From Lates calcarifer (taxonomy: Eukaryota; Chordata; Actinopteri; Centropomidae): a DNA stretch of 64,000 nt. A program made the position numbers and the translations under genes. The DNA lies in assembly GCF_001640805.2 (NCBI RefSeq), contig NC_066844.1, forward strand, positions 976,428 to 1,040,427. The letters run 5' to 3'. The notes under the pieces were generated by a model. It was given only the letters and a program-made list of their open reading frames with translations, did not search any database and was not told where the DNA came from. Numbering within the stretch: the first letter of the stretch is position 1; each line of letters starts with the position of its first letter. Shown here piece after piece: positions 12,801 to 26,531 of the stretch.

Positions 12801-15380
12801 AGTTATTGTAGGAAATGTAATCTCGGGGTGGGCTATGTTCAGCAACGACAGTGGATTTGCAAGGAGGTGGTGCTTGCAATGTGAACTCATGACCAGGTCC
12901 TCCTCTTTCACTTTAAGCATTCAGCTGGTCTCAGATGACCCTCTTATGTTTTAAGGGGATCAAGCCACAACATGGCCTCCAGTCATGGGGGTAAATCTCA
13001 TTAAAGATTTGTGAGCTCCATCCCTCGACCCATCAAAGTGTCATTTGGGTCGGGGTCTTCCTCTCACATGGAGGAAAGCTGAGAAATGTGTGAAGGAGTG
13101 TGTCTGTTTTACCAACGAGATGTTAAATGAACACTTTGGGTTAGAATCAGAAATTAAACATTAGTCTGAGAGAGATTTATTGCACTGGGAGTCCCACAGA
13201 ATCCTGGGTTGAGTTACTGCCCTGTGGTGACAATGAGATCATCTGTAAGAGAATCCACGAGAAAAGGTGGCACAAAACAAGAAGAGCGTTTTACCTCTAA
13301 CTCCTGACTTCAAACCAAACACAACATTCTCATTTTTAATATTTAGTCAATGCTGAGCCAAAGAACCAGGAGCTCACGTTCAGCCATGTGACCGTTTTAA
13401 AGCTTTGTTGCATTAACCTGCAGCTAAATGTGAAACACTGAGGGGAGAAACAATGTTTCCTACAGACCCAGTATTTACTTTACCTTAGCTGTATTTACAT
13501 GACTTTTATAAGGTGAATTCAATCTTCTAGTTTGTCCTTCTCTCTCTGCCCTGACCAAACATTATCATCATCTAAGCCTGTAATTTAAACTACAACTCTG
13601 ACTGCTGGAGCATTAAAGGACCATGCTTTACAGTGTTTTATTCAAACAACGACCTAATGGTCAGTGCATTTAATTACCAATTACAAATAATTTATCAATA
13701 GAAAATCTGGAAAAATATCTCAGCACCGTCATTATTGAACATCTGTAAATGCACCCACTCACACCAGATTAGAAACACAGGTGTGTTTGGAAGGGCGTGG
13801 TCACCTGTATGTACCTGACTGCTGGGAGCCCTGCAGGCTGAGCTGCGATCAACAGCAGTTTATAGTAAGCTTTATTCACATGCAGTCATGCGTCTCCCCC
13901 TTGTTGGGGTTCCTCAGCCTTCACCATCAGCATCTCCCCGGTGTGTAATTAGTTTTACTTAGTGTTTGTGTGGCCTTGATGCAGAAGGTTTCCTTATGCT
14001 GTGAAGGAGGTTTTCAACTGAAACCCGTCCCGGATTCTCAGAGGTCATTGCCAAACACAGCCGTCACCCAGAGAGGGTGAGAGGGGGTGAGAGAGATGGT
14101 GAGAGAGGAGAGGTGCAGAATATAAACTAAAGCTACTGTAGAGCCCGTCAGGTTCATCTCATGAGGCAGTTTAGGAAAATGAGTATCTCCAGCGGTCAAC
14201 TGTTGTGACTGTGTCCAAGTGTTTTCCTCTTCACTCTCTTTTTTGTCCCCATTCTCTTATTCTCTCCTTCTCCATCATTATTTACTGTATACTGTTTCTG
14301 TACTAAGTGTTGTAAACAGGTTTGTGTGTGCGACTTTCTTTTCTCTGCCAGTGTTATTGTAGCTGAACAGAGCTGTAGGAAAATGTCTCACTGAGTCTCA
14401 CTCTGTGTTTCCAGCTCTTTATTTATTTCTGAATAGAGCTGAATCAATGTACACATGCACACACCTGTGGATTACACCTGTAAATACTGCTCATCCACGT
14501 GAGTAATTGTATTTCTGTTTGTTGTAAGTTACTGCAAAACTGATCTGAGCAGCAAATCACCGTGGTACACTGTGGTGAGAGAGAGAACAGGAGCTTAAGG
14601 GCACATTACATCAGTCCTGTTTGCAAAGAAATCTAAGCAACTTTAAAAATTCGCTCTGTTACTAAATGAGTCTGGAGGACTGGGAGTACACATTACACCC
14701 CCAGCTGAGGCTCGTTTTATCCCAGGCTTTGATCGCCCAAAGCATTGTTCCAATATATGCAAAGCTAGAGCACCGCACCCACCTGAAATTTGGGCCTAAG
14801 CCCGGCCCAGGTCCAACTCTTTCTGAGCTCGAACCTGGCTCAAAACCCAAAGCTGATAATTTTATATCAAACCTCTCCCTCTCTCTCTCTCCGTGTTTTT
14901 CTTTCTCTATTTTACACAAATAGCTGCCTAACAGACGCTGGCACACTGTTCTAAGTAATCAGCCAATCCATCATGATGAAGTAACTGAAGAAGAACTGTA
15001 AATATTAACAGAAAACCCCAACAGTGGTAATATAGCTCACACAATGTATAATTACCAGCACGCTCACACAGCCTCAGCTCTTTAAACGTGTCTGCTGATG
15101 GAGCACGTTCTAAAATAACCAACGAACACATGGAGTAGAGCCAAGACGATGAGAAACTGATCACTGTCCTGATACCTTCTGACTGCAGTTTATATGTGAG
15201 ACTGAAGCAGCAAAATCGACCTGGAAAGTTACAGTAGGTGCACAGTTGAGACAAAAACCACCTCGATGATGTCCCAGTGGCTCAGTCTACTTCACACACC
15301 ATCTGTCTGTGGCACACACCATCACCTTTATTCCACTTCATTTCACTGCTTCCCTGTCTCTCTCTGCTGCTCTGTGGCAT
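9810..15380. other. Gene-free sequence
   Basis: Ordinary intergenic or intronic DNA with weak GT repeats at 10145-10170 and 10328-10345. A diverged GGCCTAAGCCCGGCCCAGGT segment at 14790-14850 may be an old repeat. A 144-codon minus frame at 12327-12761 lacks splice signals and family features. Confidence 0.4.
12784..12821. repeat. Small perfect hairpin
   Basis: ATTACATTTCCT and AGGAAATGTAAT form a 12-bp perfect inverted repeat around a 14-base loop. No gene context; it may be the trace of a MITE end or chance. Confidence 0.5.
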
Positions 15381-15384
15381 TTAA

Positions 15385-15495
15385 AGGAAGGAGTAGTTAG
15401 ACTTTTCTGAGAGTTAGAGGTCAACACCACTCCCATGTTTGCAGAGTCAGTGTGAAGCTAGCTAGCTTAGCACAAAGACTGGAAACATCTGCATC
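15385..15495 (+). repeat. Fish interspersed repeat (AGCTTAGCACAAAGACTGGAAAC type)
   Basis: GAGAGTTAGA, ACACCACTCCCATGTTTG and GCTAGCTTAGCACAAAGACT then GGAAACA follow the order of a short non-coding DNA-transposon-like repeat that is very common in percomorph fish. No coding capacity. Family name not assigned because I am recalling the consensus and could not compare it. Confidence 0.65.
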
Positions 15496-15654
15496 GATTT
15501 CCCGTCTTGTAAAGCATCTTGAATCGGCCATGTTGTGTTTGTGTCACCTTGCTGTTTCTTTCTTGAGGGTTATTTGTTTAATATCTTTACCTACATTAAG
15601 ATCCCCAGTGTACGTGTAACTTTTCCAATAACCCGTTCCCTCACACCTTTTTCT

Positions 15655-15800
15655 GTCTATTTGGCTCAGTGGTCTGCATGACTGACCAGCCGGTGTCAGG
15701 GAAGACACAGCCGGGGAATGATGAGCATGCTGCCTCCCCCTCTCAGCCTCCCTAATCCGCCCCAATCTAATTTAGATTAGCCCTGAACATTCCCCCAACA
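15655..15800. promoter_or_regulatory. CNE-like block
   Basis: GAATGATGAGCATGCTGCCT, CAGCCTCCCTAATCCGCCCC and the near-palindrome TCTAATTTAGATTAG give a compact site-rich unique segment. Confidence 0.25.
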
Positions 15801-15891
15801 TTCTCTGAGCTGTTGATATTACAAACATACCACACAACAGCCGGGTGTGTTCACAGAGAATGTCAAGATGATCCCTGCTGCAGGGTTGGGA

Positions 15892-15893
<2 letters not shown>

Positions 15894-15931
<38 letters not shown>
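15894..15931 (+). repeat. (TG)n microsatellite
   Basis: Uninterrupted TG run of about 19 units. Confidence 0.97.
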
Positions 15932-15933
<2 letters not shown>

Positions 15934-16282
15934 CTTGTTTTTCCATGTCTCTTCGTCATTTGTGGAGGAGGCTACGTGTGTGTTTTCAGCATGTGTGTGT
16001 GTCAGTGATTTTCCTTTGTTTGCAGTCAGTATTTGTCTGTTTCTGGACATTTCAGAGCCTGAGGCCAGACGTCACCTGAGGGCATCGATCTGTTCTTTGT
16101 GATTTTTTATTACAATTATAATTTTACTGTGAATCTCTTAATTTAACTTTATTCAACATTTATTTCATGTATCTAAAATACTAAAAAAAGAGCACAATAG
16201 TCTTATTTTAATCATGTTCAGGGTAATATATATATAACACTGATCAAAATATTCAAAACTATTTTTTATATTATACAACTTA

Positions 16283-16468
16283 AGGCCTTAACACACTGGG
16301 GATGTGACGATTAAACAACACGAAAATACGAAAATAAGAAATCCTCTCCTTCTGAATACACAGGAGCTGAAGCTCCACCGCGACCGGTTCTGGACATATT
16401 TTAGGATGTTGGTGGGACAGTTTGAGGTCCTGCTGAGGAGGCAGAGACCACCTACCAGGATCCTCTGA
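16283..16468 (+). mobile_element. PIF/Harbinger DNA transposon fragment (5' end and start of transposase)
   Basis: A TIR-like start, GGCCTTAACACACTGGGG, follows TAA (the TTA/TAA target typical of Harbinger). From 16340 a frame reads NPLLLNTQELKLHRDRF, then FWTYFRMLVGQFEVLLRR, and stops at 16466-16468. That RF-x-x-YFRM-x-x-x-QF-x-x-LL pattern is the N-terminal motif of PIF/Harbinger DDE transposases. The catalytic DDE part is missing, and I could not find the matching right TIR, so this is a truncated or deleted relic. Confidence 0.7.
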
Positions 16469-17387
16469 CCCAGAGCAGCTTAGCATTTTATATCATGCTC
16501 TATTGTTTATTTAATATTTGATATTTATTTAATATTATATCTTAATATTTATTTTGCGATCTTCCACACATCACGTGGCTGCAGACAGAAAGGTGAATAG
16601 CAGCATGGAGGGTGAAGGTGAGACAAAACCAGGTTGCTCTGGACCAGCTGAGACAAATCCAAGCGCTTGTTCCTAAACGCAGGGCTGCCTGCCTCTGTAG
16701 CATGAAAAGTCTGACACGGACCAGAACCGGTTTCCACAACAGACTGAAACACCACGAGCCTCTTCTACCACCTACACAAGAACCACGTCAAAGAGGATGG
16801 AGAGAGTTTACAAATGTACAAATATAGAAACTATTAATTCATTGGATTTACAGAAAAGATCTTGATACATATTGTAATCTGGAAATGAGATTTTGGTCAT
16901 GTTGCACAGTCCTAATATTCACAGTGAGAAAGCTCAAAGATCATATTTTGTACCCTCTTCCATAGTATTAGTAGTAGTATTTTCTATAATATAAATAAAG
17001 AGGTTGTTCCAGAATCAGTTCAGTTAATTAACTGAGACTGAGTAGTTTTGATCTGGTGGATTGGCCTGGGACATTCAGAGTGTGGGTTAGTGTTCATCAT
17101 CAGCCTGTCCTCATTATTGTTCATCCATATCTCAGTTAGGAGTCTTATCCCCCTGTGGAAAGTGGTTATTCATACGTGACTCTTCTGCAGCAGTGTGGGC
17201 AAATGAAGTGAGGATGTCACGTTAGCAGTTTCTATTAATCATATAAGAGCAAGAATCAGCGCTCAGTAGTGTGTCCACCCACTGAGCAACATTTTTATAT
17301 GTATTTGTGGTGAATTGTGATTTCTTCATGTACGATATGAGTGTGTTTGTGTTGTATGTTGCTTGACTGAGTGTGTGTTTCCATCAG

Positions 17388-17428
17388 GGCGTCAAGACCT
17401 GAAGAAGCTCTTCACTGACCTTGCCAAA
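17388..17428 (+). CDS. Candidate 41-bp exon, weak
   Basis: TTTCCATCAG precedes 41 bases that in one frame read RQDLKKLFTDLAK, an amphipathic helix-like segment, before a moderate donor AAA|GTAAAA. It enters in phase 1 and leaves in phase 0. On its own this is weak; it is kept because its exit phase matches the 7-base candidate at 26525-26531. Confidence 0.2.
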
Positions 17429-19862
17429 GTAAAACCGAGCCATTCATACCTCTGTGTAGTCTTCACGTCTCTGTGAAAACAGCTCTCCTCTTCTTCTGTT
17501 TACTCTCTTACTCTCCTCTCATTTTTCGAACCTGTGTTGATCTCCACCTCCCTGTTTCTCTGTCGCCTTGAGTTGAATGTGCAGAAACAGTATTTGTTGT
17601 GAAAACATAGTCACATACCGTTCTAGTACATTCCCCCACGTTTGGTGTTTAGTAAAAACATAGAGAGCCTTCCATCCCTGAAAACCTTGGGTGGGATTTT
17701 TTTATTTTGCGAAGAACAAGAGCCAAAAACAATCCTTCACAAGAAAAAAACACCAGTGCTAACATCTGTGTTGTGAGATGAAACCTTGCGTTTATATGTA
17801 CAGATGTCAGTAATTGATGTCAGTCTATTTGTTTACTCAGAGTTCTATTCTGCACAGCGCAGCAGCATCATATCTTTGCTTTCCAGTTGTATTGTTTTCT
17901 CTGTTATATTGTTGGTTTTTCCTATCCTCTCCCTCATCTCCCTCCCTGTCTTTTCATTTCCTCTCCTCACTTTTCTCAGCCTCTCTCATCCATAGCTGAT
18001 TGGAGAGCCATATCACCAAAATGTGACACATTATTAGAGTTTAAGAAAAGATATCTGATCCCATAAATGATGACCATACATCTTAGAAATTACAGATCAT
18101 TGTGGTTTCTGGGTAGGAATTAATGTCAGTAGACTTCTTGCTCTCGCTGTCTTTTCTCTCCATCTCATTTCTTTTGCTTTCCTCTACTCTCCACCCCACT
18201 TCTCTCATAACCTCTCCTTTCTCCCATCTCATTTCCTCTCCTTTTCTTTGCTCTCCGTGTTACTCATCTCTTCTTCCATTCACTCTTCCCCTATTAAATA
18301 CACATCTGAGTCTCTTCTGACCCTCTTCTTCCAGACGTACACACTTCATCTGCCAGAGCAGAGCCAGATTCATCTCAGTTGATGAAATACTACAGTTATG
18401 TGAGCATGTGGAGCTGAGGGTCATTAGAGGAAATAAACTTCCTTAACCTTTTACTTTCAGGTTAACTTAAATTTAAGGCAGAGTACATAAGAAAACTAGA
18501 AATATTAATGCACTGTAGAACTTAAAAACAAGACAAAATGACCACAGTGAGTAATAATATTAGTATTTACAGTTTCAAAGCAGCTTAATACAGAAACAGG
18601 AGAAAGAAACAGAGTTTATCCCTCGACAACCGTTGCTCTGAAGGTTGTATCAAACGAAGATGTCCTCAGTGTGTAGCTGATAAGTAGGAATCAGTGTCTC
18701 AGACTTTGATAATACGCTGTTGTTACTGTATGGAGAGGAAGGCGGGCGGAGGGGGAACAGAAGATACGCTGACGTGCAGGAATATAGAGACAGGGAATGT
18801 CAAGATGCTGTAGATGGTGTGTCAGCCTTTCTGTCAGCCTGTGTGGAGGTTTTGTAGAGGAGGGAAAACGTTGACTCTTTCTCTCTAGACGAGGCGACAG
18901 GCAGCGAAGGAGTGAGGACGAGAGATGAAGCAGGAGGAGGAGAGGCAGATGGTGAGGGAGTCACTGTCGCATCAGCATACTGTATTTGAATTTTCTATAA
19001 AATGATTTAATGTGCATCTTTTAAAAACGGTCTCTGTTCCACTGCGAACGCTCTGTCCTTGTCCTCTAAACAGGAGGCTGGGTCTTGAGTAGGTGGTTGC
19101 AACGTGGGCATGAACTGTGAGTCACCGTGGTGTTTCTCACTTTGTCATCATGCACACTTTAATAAAGACTCTTTCAGAAAGCCAAGGATCAACTTCAGTT
19201 GGTTGAATCACAGTCTTGCTCTGCTGCCAAGGGACAGTGCATCTTCTCTCTCTGCTGATCCCCTCAGGATTCATATATTTACACTAAAACTGAGTCTAAC
19301 TTTGTTTTTAATCTGCTCGCCTTATAATTACGCTGCATCCCAAACCAAATGTCCTTGGTTCGTGCACAGCAGCTTAGTCTGGGCACAAGTCCATGTCTCA
19401 GCATTTGGATCCACACACAGATCCCATGAACACTTTATCACTTCATCTACATCTATAAACCCAATCTCAAAAACACTGTAAATGCATCAGGGTGAGATGC
19501 ATTGGAAAGGTGTAAATGCATCTGCCTCTCCAAGATGCATACATACATTTACTTCCTAGCCGTCATCCTTCTCCGTCCATAAAGGAGGCGCCTGTGATTT
19601 CCACAGGTCACAGAGAAGGTGCTCTGAGCTGTTGTAACGTTTATCTGATCCCCGACCAGTCTGAACGCTGCCTCAGTAAGTCACCCAAGTGTTGGTGTTG
19701 ATTAGCAGTAATAGCTAGTTTGCTAAAACGTGTTCACACACTGTTTGTTATAAATTGACTGTTAAAGTGCACAGGTTCTTCTTCCTCAGCTCCCAAACAG
19801 TTTCAGGTGCATTATCATCACGGTCTGGACCAGAGCAGAGCCGACCCTGATTTGCATTTATC

Positions 19863-19994
19863 CAGTAAAACCAAGGTGAACGCACATCAGGTTTGTGGAG
19901 TAGCTTGTGTATGTGACACAAACCTGAATCAATCAAACAGCTGTACTTTTAGATATTTTATATATTAAAAGTGTTGAAAACCTTGGTTTTACTG
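19863..19994. repeat. Inverted repeat, 15-bp arms
   Basis: CAGTAAAACCAAGGT (19863-19877) is the exact reverse complement of ACCTTGGTTTTACTG (19980-19994), with a 102-base spacer. Function unknown. Confidence 0.5.
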
Positions 19995-21891
19995 AGGAAT
20001 CTTAAAGCACTAACACTACGAGGCAAATCTTGTGATAACATTAGACATGTGAGTCTCGTGGTAGACGTCTGATTTTGGAACTAAAGTCAGAATCATGTGA
20101 TGACTCTTCTTTGTTTCTAAAGGTCAGGAGCAGCTGCTGTGGTAGGCTCTTCAGAGCATGAAGCAGAAATGGTCCCCAAACAAAACACATCACAAAGAAA
20201 ACTCTGTCTCTGGAAACTCAGAGTCCAAATGTCTCCCGTCTGTCTTCTGTACAGAACATTTTTACAGTGTTGATTCATAAAATGTGGATTACTTAGTGCT
20301 TCAGTCGTCTTCATTCATTATTAGGTACACCTGTAACATCTAATGTGATCCAACGCAGCAGCTCAGCCATAAATTTGGACCATATAAAGATAATAATATT
20401 CCATTTTGATCGACACTGATATTAATCAAGTAGCAAGCACATCTGATGTTGTGTTTAGGGAACCTTGAAATGTGTTCAGATCCTTTGAACACAGGTGGTT
20501 GAGTAATGTTTTCATGTTTTTCATCCATAGCACACAACAAAGTCTCTGTAACTTCACTTAGTTGTTTTCTCCATGCCGTACATGACTTCCACTCTCCTCA
20601 GTTTGTGTGTAACTATAGAGTAATTTACATTTCATCACGCTCGGTGGTGGATTATCTTGCAGGCCACCTGTGTAAATTCTTTAATAATGCATTTAGTTTT
20701 CTGTCTGTTTTCTGTCCCAGTGGGAGGCACTAATAAACAGAAAGGTAAACACTGGGACTAAACGTACCGAGAAATGAATGATTCATATTTTGGATTACTA
20801 ACAAGTGTCAGTCAATACTGACTCCGTAAAGAAAGCTGTAGATGTGTTTTTATAGTCTTACGGTGATTTCATTTTGGAGAGTGGTAATATGACCAGGAAT
20901 AATCAAACACCTGAAACACTCTAGGTAAAATGTTGAGCATCCACCTGCCTCAGTGTAACAGTCATTCTCTGTGCTGTTATCAAATCCTTTCATCTCCCTC
21001 CAGCATTAACAGAAAAAAAGAAAAAGCACTGCTGATGTAAATCAGCTTTTTCACTGTGTTGTGTCTCTGGTAAATCTCTCGATACGACTTTATATTAATT
21101 CTGTTCTGCTCTGTGGTTTCTGGGTTACACCAGTAACTAGCAGCCACGAACCAGGCCACCAGCAAATCCTACACACTCCTCAGCATCTGTGAAATAGTCT
21201 TAAAGCAGATTTGTGCTGTGAACATGTGTGAGGAGAGGCCTGTTCTGTTTATCTCACCTCTTATATGAAATTGTTACATAGTTTTAGTGTCACTGCTGTT
21301 TGCTTCTTTTCTACAGTTTTTCAGATAGTCTTCTCTCTGCCCGTCCTGTTGAACAGTCCTCACACCTAAGAAACAGAAAAGGTCATTGGTCATTTTCCTT
21401 CTAAAAGGAAAGGTCACTTGTCAGGAAAATGTAAACATTGCTGTTTTATGCACCAAAGACAGATGACAGATGGTGTCGGTTTTCTGTTTACGACTGTCTC
21501 ATCCTGCTTCTTCACCTAAACTTCCCTTCTAATCTGTCTTCTTCTGAACTTCTTGCGATTGTGCTTCCATTTCATCCTCCTGTATCTTTCTGTTCCTTCC
21601 CATCGCTCTGTCTCTTGAACATCTGTGTTCGGTGTTTTCTTGTTCAACTGTAGAGTATTTATATCAGGGTATTAGTATAATTGCCACATTTTTCTAGCAG
21701 CTCGGTGAGGAATGCATTTGTCTCCGAGACAAACAGAGAAGTGATGGCACAGGCCTGAACAGCTGCGGTAACAGGGCTGCGTCTCAATGGCAACAGGTGC
21801 AAGGAGGCTGCTGTGGATTAACACTAAAGCAAGACACTGGATCCTGATTGTGAGTGGGTAAGTGAGAGACAATGAATGTGTCTCAGATTGC

Positions 21892-21915
21892 GTGTGTGTG
21901 TGTGTGTGTGTGTGT
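21892..21915 (+). repeat. (GT)12 microsatellite
   Basis: Uninterrupted GT run. Confidence 0.95.
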
Positions 21916-24688
21916 ACAGCCCTGTCTCCTATACATTATGTTTCTATATAAACTAAACGATAGGAAACACATCTGTGAGTAGATTACGTTTTCTAAAATT
22001 CACACGTCGTTTCTGCTACCACATCTTTTCATGTAGCTCAGTCTCAGTCAGCTTTATGAACCAGGTTCCTGGTTCAGACTCTCACAGCTCCTGGATCAGG
22101 TTCAGAGAAAGATCCCGGTCTGGTCTAATCTAGAAAAAGTTGACAGTGACTTCAGACACAGCCTGTTTATTTACACTGAACCTAAACCATCTTTCCCTGA
22201 ACTTGAACCAAAGAGGATGTGAGCTCCAGTCTCTCTCTCTCTAATCTGGATTAGTGATTAGCTGTGTGTTACCAGCCAGTTTCCTTGAGCCTCCCTCTGC
22301 CAGAGAATAAACTGTTTAAACAGTTTATGCTCAAGTGTTACTTTTACTGATTAGTTTGGTTTTGATTCGTTATTTGATGCTGTAAAAAGTTATCATCACT
22401 GTCATCTACAAAGAAAATCTCAGCTCTGTAAGATACAGGAAATAAGAAGGGACAGATACATTCAGCAGGCTAACAGGCTAATAAACCCTTCAGCTCTTTC
22501 CTTCAAGTGAAATGAGATGAATCCAGGTGTAAGTTATGATTCCTAATTAATTGCACCTGTTGAATCCACTTCACTGAGTGTAGATAAAGAGACAGGAAAC
22601 AAAGAAGCAGGAGATTACTGAAACGTTTCTTATGTACATTTATGAAAGAGAATGGGGAAGAAATAATTGTGGAATTAATTTGAGCATTACAGGACTTCAT
22701 GACCTCTACCATAATCCTTATTTTACTACATATATCTAGTTCTATAATACTAATGCCTTCATTTCCTTGTCATGTTGTTAAACTGATCCGTCCTATGTGG
22801 AATTAAACAACACATGATGGTATCACATAAAAATGACTTCTGCAAATCACAGACTGAAAAGAAAGAAAAACCTATTTTTAAACCTTGACTAAATGTAATA
22901 GAAACACAATATAAAGGCTGCCAGTGACATAAAGTGACTGATAATCCAGGTTCTTTACGTTAGAAGCTCATTCCTAAATTATCCACAGTATAAATCCAAA
23001 TACATTTCACCTCCTCCACCTGCTCAGCTTTTCTGAGCATTAGCTGCCTGAAGTTTACACACAGTGATGAAAGCACCAAACTCAGAGGTGGATCCTTAAA
23101 TTACAGTAAGATATTAAATCTGCATAAGGAAATACTTTAATCAATACTTATCAAACGTTATCGATTGTCTAAACCTGTTTCCCTGCTGCCTCATGGCCTA
23201 AACCTGATTAATAAAACTTTAAAAATGAAACGGGTGCTGTCGTCAGCACAGTTGTAATGAAACTGAATTAAAGGAAGAGAAAAAGAGCTTTCATTTGTTT
23301 TGGTTGGCTTTAAATTTAAGAGTAAATATAACTTGGACTGAAGCCTATCATTGCTGGAATATGTCTGAAGGCAGAATTTTTTTCTCTGAGGATGGAGGTG
23401 TGTTAGTTTTTACAGGTCACATTTATCCACACACAGTTTGCTTCTGTTTGTTCTGTAGTTGCAGCTAAATCAAATACGTTCCATTTAATTAATAATAGTG
23501 AGATCACACATAGAAGTTATCACAGAAAAACTGTTTGCTTAAAACACAGAGCGAGGCTTTGAATTAAATGAGTTATTGACACATGACATTTAAAGTGTTT
23601 ATCTAACTGAGGTATTTGTGGCAGAGTGTGCGAGCTTTCATTCACATGTCCTGTAATGAAGATAATGTTGGATTTAGCTCGTGTAACAGGTGTAGTGTTT
23701 GGCTGACCTGGTGTCTCTGTGTGTGATGCAGGCCACAGAGTTATCTGTGAGTAAAGCAGCAGCATACGTTAGGGTTAGCAGTTACCCTGCTCGGTCCCTT
23801 TGGGAACACGTCTATATCAAGTGAATGTTTGGATAAAAAGAAACATGCTGAATATGCAGGAGAGTTTTTTCCAACCGTTGGAGCTGCAGGTGTTTTGAAG
23901 CTTGAACTTGAGGCACCTTCTCACAGTGTTGTTGCTTGTGTCAGGTACATTCAGCTCATACCAACTGTTCAGCAGCCTTGGCAGTAAAATCTCTTCAAGC
24001 TGCTTTCTCCTGAATCACTGAGATCACACTAAGACAAACAGCAAACTAAACTCTGCTGTGGTGTTCATGTGTAGCGGCTCTGAGTTGTGTAGTGTTTGTG
24101 AGACGTCTTTGTGTTTTCACTACATATACATCAGCACTGTGGCCTTTTTGGAGCATGAATATTACATTGAAGCTGCAAATAAAGACTGCCCCATCAATGA
24201 ACAGTAAAACATTTTCAGGAAGCAGGAAGTGCTTGGCTCAAATACCAACAACAGACAGAAGACACTCACTCAAATGAACATACAGAGGCTGGAAACAGTG
24301 AAAAATCAGTTGTCAAATGAAAACATTTTACTTCTCTAACTGTCCAGAAGCTCAGAGCAGAGTGGGCTGTCACCTGTTCACTGTACATCATGTTGATTAT
24401 TACCTGGATGGAAATACTTTGGCCTGTCTACGCATTTTTATATTTCAGAATTCAGTTATTGTCTTTTAAGAACTGAAATGCTGGACCATGTGTGACAATC
24501 TCCTCAATAATATGCAGTTGCTTGTTAAGAAAAACACCTGCAACAGGTGTACTGAGGTGTGGATATGAAATATAAACTTGTTTCATGTGCGTAATAACTC
24601 TGACTCTGAGAGACCGATGACATTTATACTGAACACTGTGGATGTGAATTATTCTGAAGTGACCTTATGTGGCCCTGTGCATTACTAT

Positions 24689-24690
<2 letters not shown>

Positions 24691-24741
<51 letters not shown>
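24691..24741 (+). repeat. (GT)25 microsatellite
   Basis: The longest pure GT run in the window (about 51 bases), likely highly polymorphic. Confidence 0.97.
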
Positions 24742-24744
<3 letters not shown>

Positions 24745-26524
24745 AGCTCCTGCTCTCAGCCCAGATATCAAGATGTAAATTATGGTGCTCTGTGAGCACA
24801 AACAGGAAATATGAGGAAGCTGCTGTTGCTCTCAACAATATACGAGCATCTGAGTCAGAATAATAGATGGATTGTTCTCGGAGCCATTGGGGAGAATGGT
24901 AGTGTGCTCTGCAATCAATGGTCTCTAATTATACCTGTAAATGTTTGTCATTCACTCTGAGGCTGTTTATCTATTAATCATTTCTGCCACCGTCGTTGCA
25001 TTTTTATTCATATTTGTCACAAATGAACCTCTGTCACCTGCACATATTTTCACACTGAACCCGGTCTACCCACACAGACGCTTCTCACAACCACAGCATC
25101 GTAACACAATAACATCTGAAGAAAAACCAGAGCAGCGTGTCCTTCCAGAAACAGAGCTCACCGTTTTCATTAAGTTCTATTTAACACATATTTCATCTTT
25201 GGATCTTATTACAGAACAATAGAGGGTTTGCAAGAACCACTCATACGAGCAGATTCATGGCTCATACGAGATGATTTACAAGAATTAGTGTCATACTTGG
25301 AATTTTTTCTTTGGCATGAAGAGGCACAGAGTGGAAACAGCTCAGGATCTTACAGAAAATTAACTATAATGACTGTAGAACAATACATGAAACAGAAACT
25401 GTGTAATTATTTGTAATTATTTACACCGTTTGATTCCAGTTGTCATGATGATTTCAGTAGTTTGTGAAGGTATCAGCCTTAAAGAAAGGAGCTGTTATTT
25501 CCTGCTGTTGTGTTTGCTTTGTGTTGAACTCTCTGTCCACTCTCTTAGTTTGTAGCTACAGAGAATTAGAATTCAGACCGGACAGTTGAGCAGTAAATTC
25601 AGAACCAGACATGTTTGGGTTTTCTTCTTTCCTTGGATCTCTCTGTGATAACAGTCTGAGCTGATCACAGAGACTCTGACTACTTTAATTAGTGTGTTTG
25701 AATGTCTGATGAATGCAGAGCAGAGAATGTGGGACAGAGTGGACTGACTGAAGCTGTGGTCCTGCTGCTCTGCTCCTCCTCCTCTGCAGAGTTAGCTGTT
25801 TAAATCTACTGTCTCTGAGCTTTTCAGCCAAACTCTCTGCCGACACGTTTATCACATATTAACACCCCAGGAGAGAACCCATCTGAATGTCCCTGATCCA
25901 GCGCTGCCATGTTAGCATGTAGGCTAATACAGTTACAGGTGAGAGGAGAGAAGGATCCTGAGAGATTCACACGCCCGGAGCTAAGCCATTAATCTTACAT
26001 TTGTATTCTTGTTGGACTGAGCTGATCGATACGGGGCATCCCTTCCTGGTTCCACTCCACAATGTGCACTTCTTTGCTGATTCCTCAGGGGAGCTGGAAC
26101 AGCAGCACAGCACTGCCCCAAGGACACAGTAAAACTTCATGTTGGACAAAGTTAATCAAGACAAGACACTTCCTCTTTTTATCTCCCTCTCCCCCTTTTT
26201 TTTTTTTTCCCTTTCTTTGTGACTCGCTCGGTCACGTGACGTTTCCCCCGTCTTCGCCTGTGTCCACATGACGATGTCAGCCGGACCACAGAGGCCACAG
26301 CAGAGAGAGTGCAGAGTTACAGAGTGCTGGCATGTAAAGCAGTCCTCCTGCAGTTCAGATAAGAGGAGAGAAGGTTCCACAGGGTTTTCTGAAGGATTTA
26401 CGTGTGCAATACTAATCCATGCTTCATTCATTGGTATTCATGCTCTTCCAGGCTAATCAACATGGGGTCCCCCTTTATCCTCAGCTTTTCTCTCCCTAAT
26501 TTGTTTTCTTCCCCTCCCTTCCAG

Positions 26525-26531
26525 GAGCGCA
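26525..26531 (+). CDS. Candidate 7-nt microexon
   Basis: A textbook branch/pyrimidine region (about 35 bases of T/C) ends in CCTTCCAG at 26524, and only seven bases later a consensus donor GTAAGT begins. If spliced, GAGCGCA would take phase 0 to phase 1, which is exactly what is needed between the candidates at 17388-17428 and 34591-34746 (reading AK-ER-M-CPAK). It could instead be a recursive-splicing site or a chance pairing. Confidence 0.2.

Larger units (their letters stand above)
18960..26500. other. Gene-free sequence
   Basis: No supported coding region. Contains two GT microsatellites and the 15-bp inverted repeat. Several T/C tracts with AG could act as acceptors but lead into quickly closed frames. 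Confidence 0.4.

Noticed and set aside
18889..18951. 63-bp splice-bounded segment, phase 1-1 (EATGSEGVRTRDEAGGGEAD)
   Set aside because: GA-rich composition, and its phase does not fit between the candidates at 17388 and 26525; likely chance.
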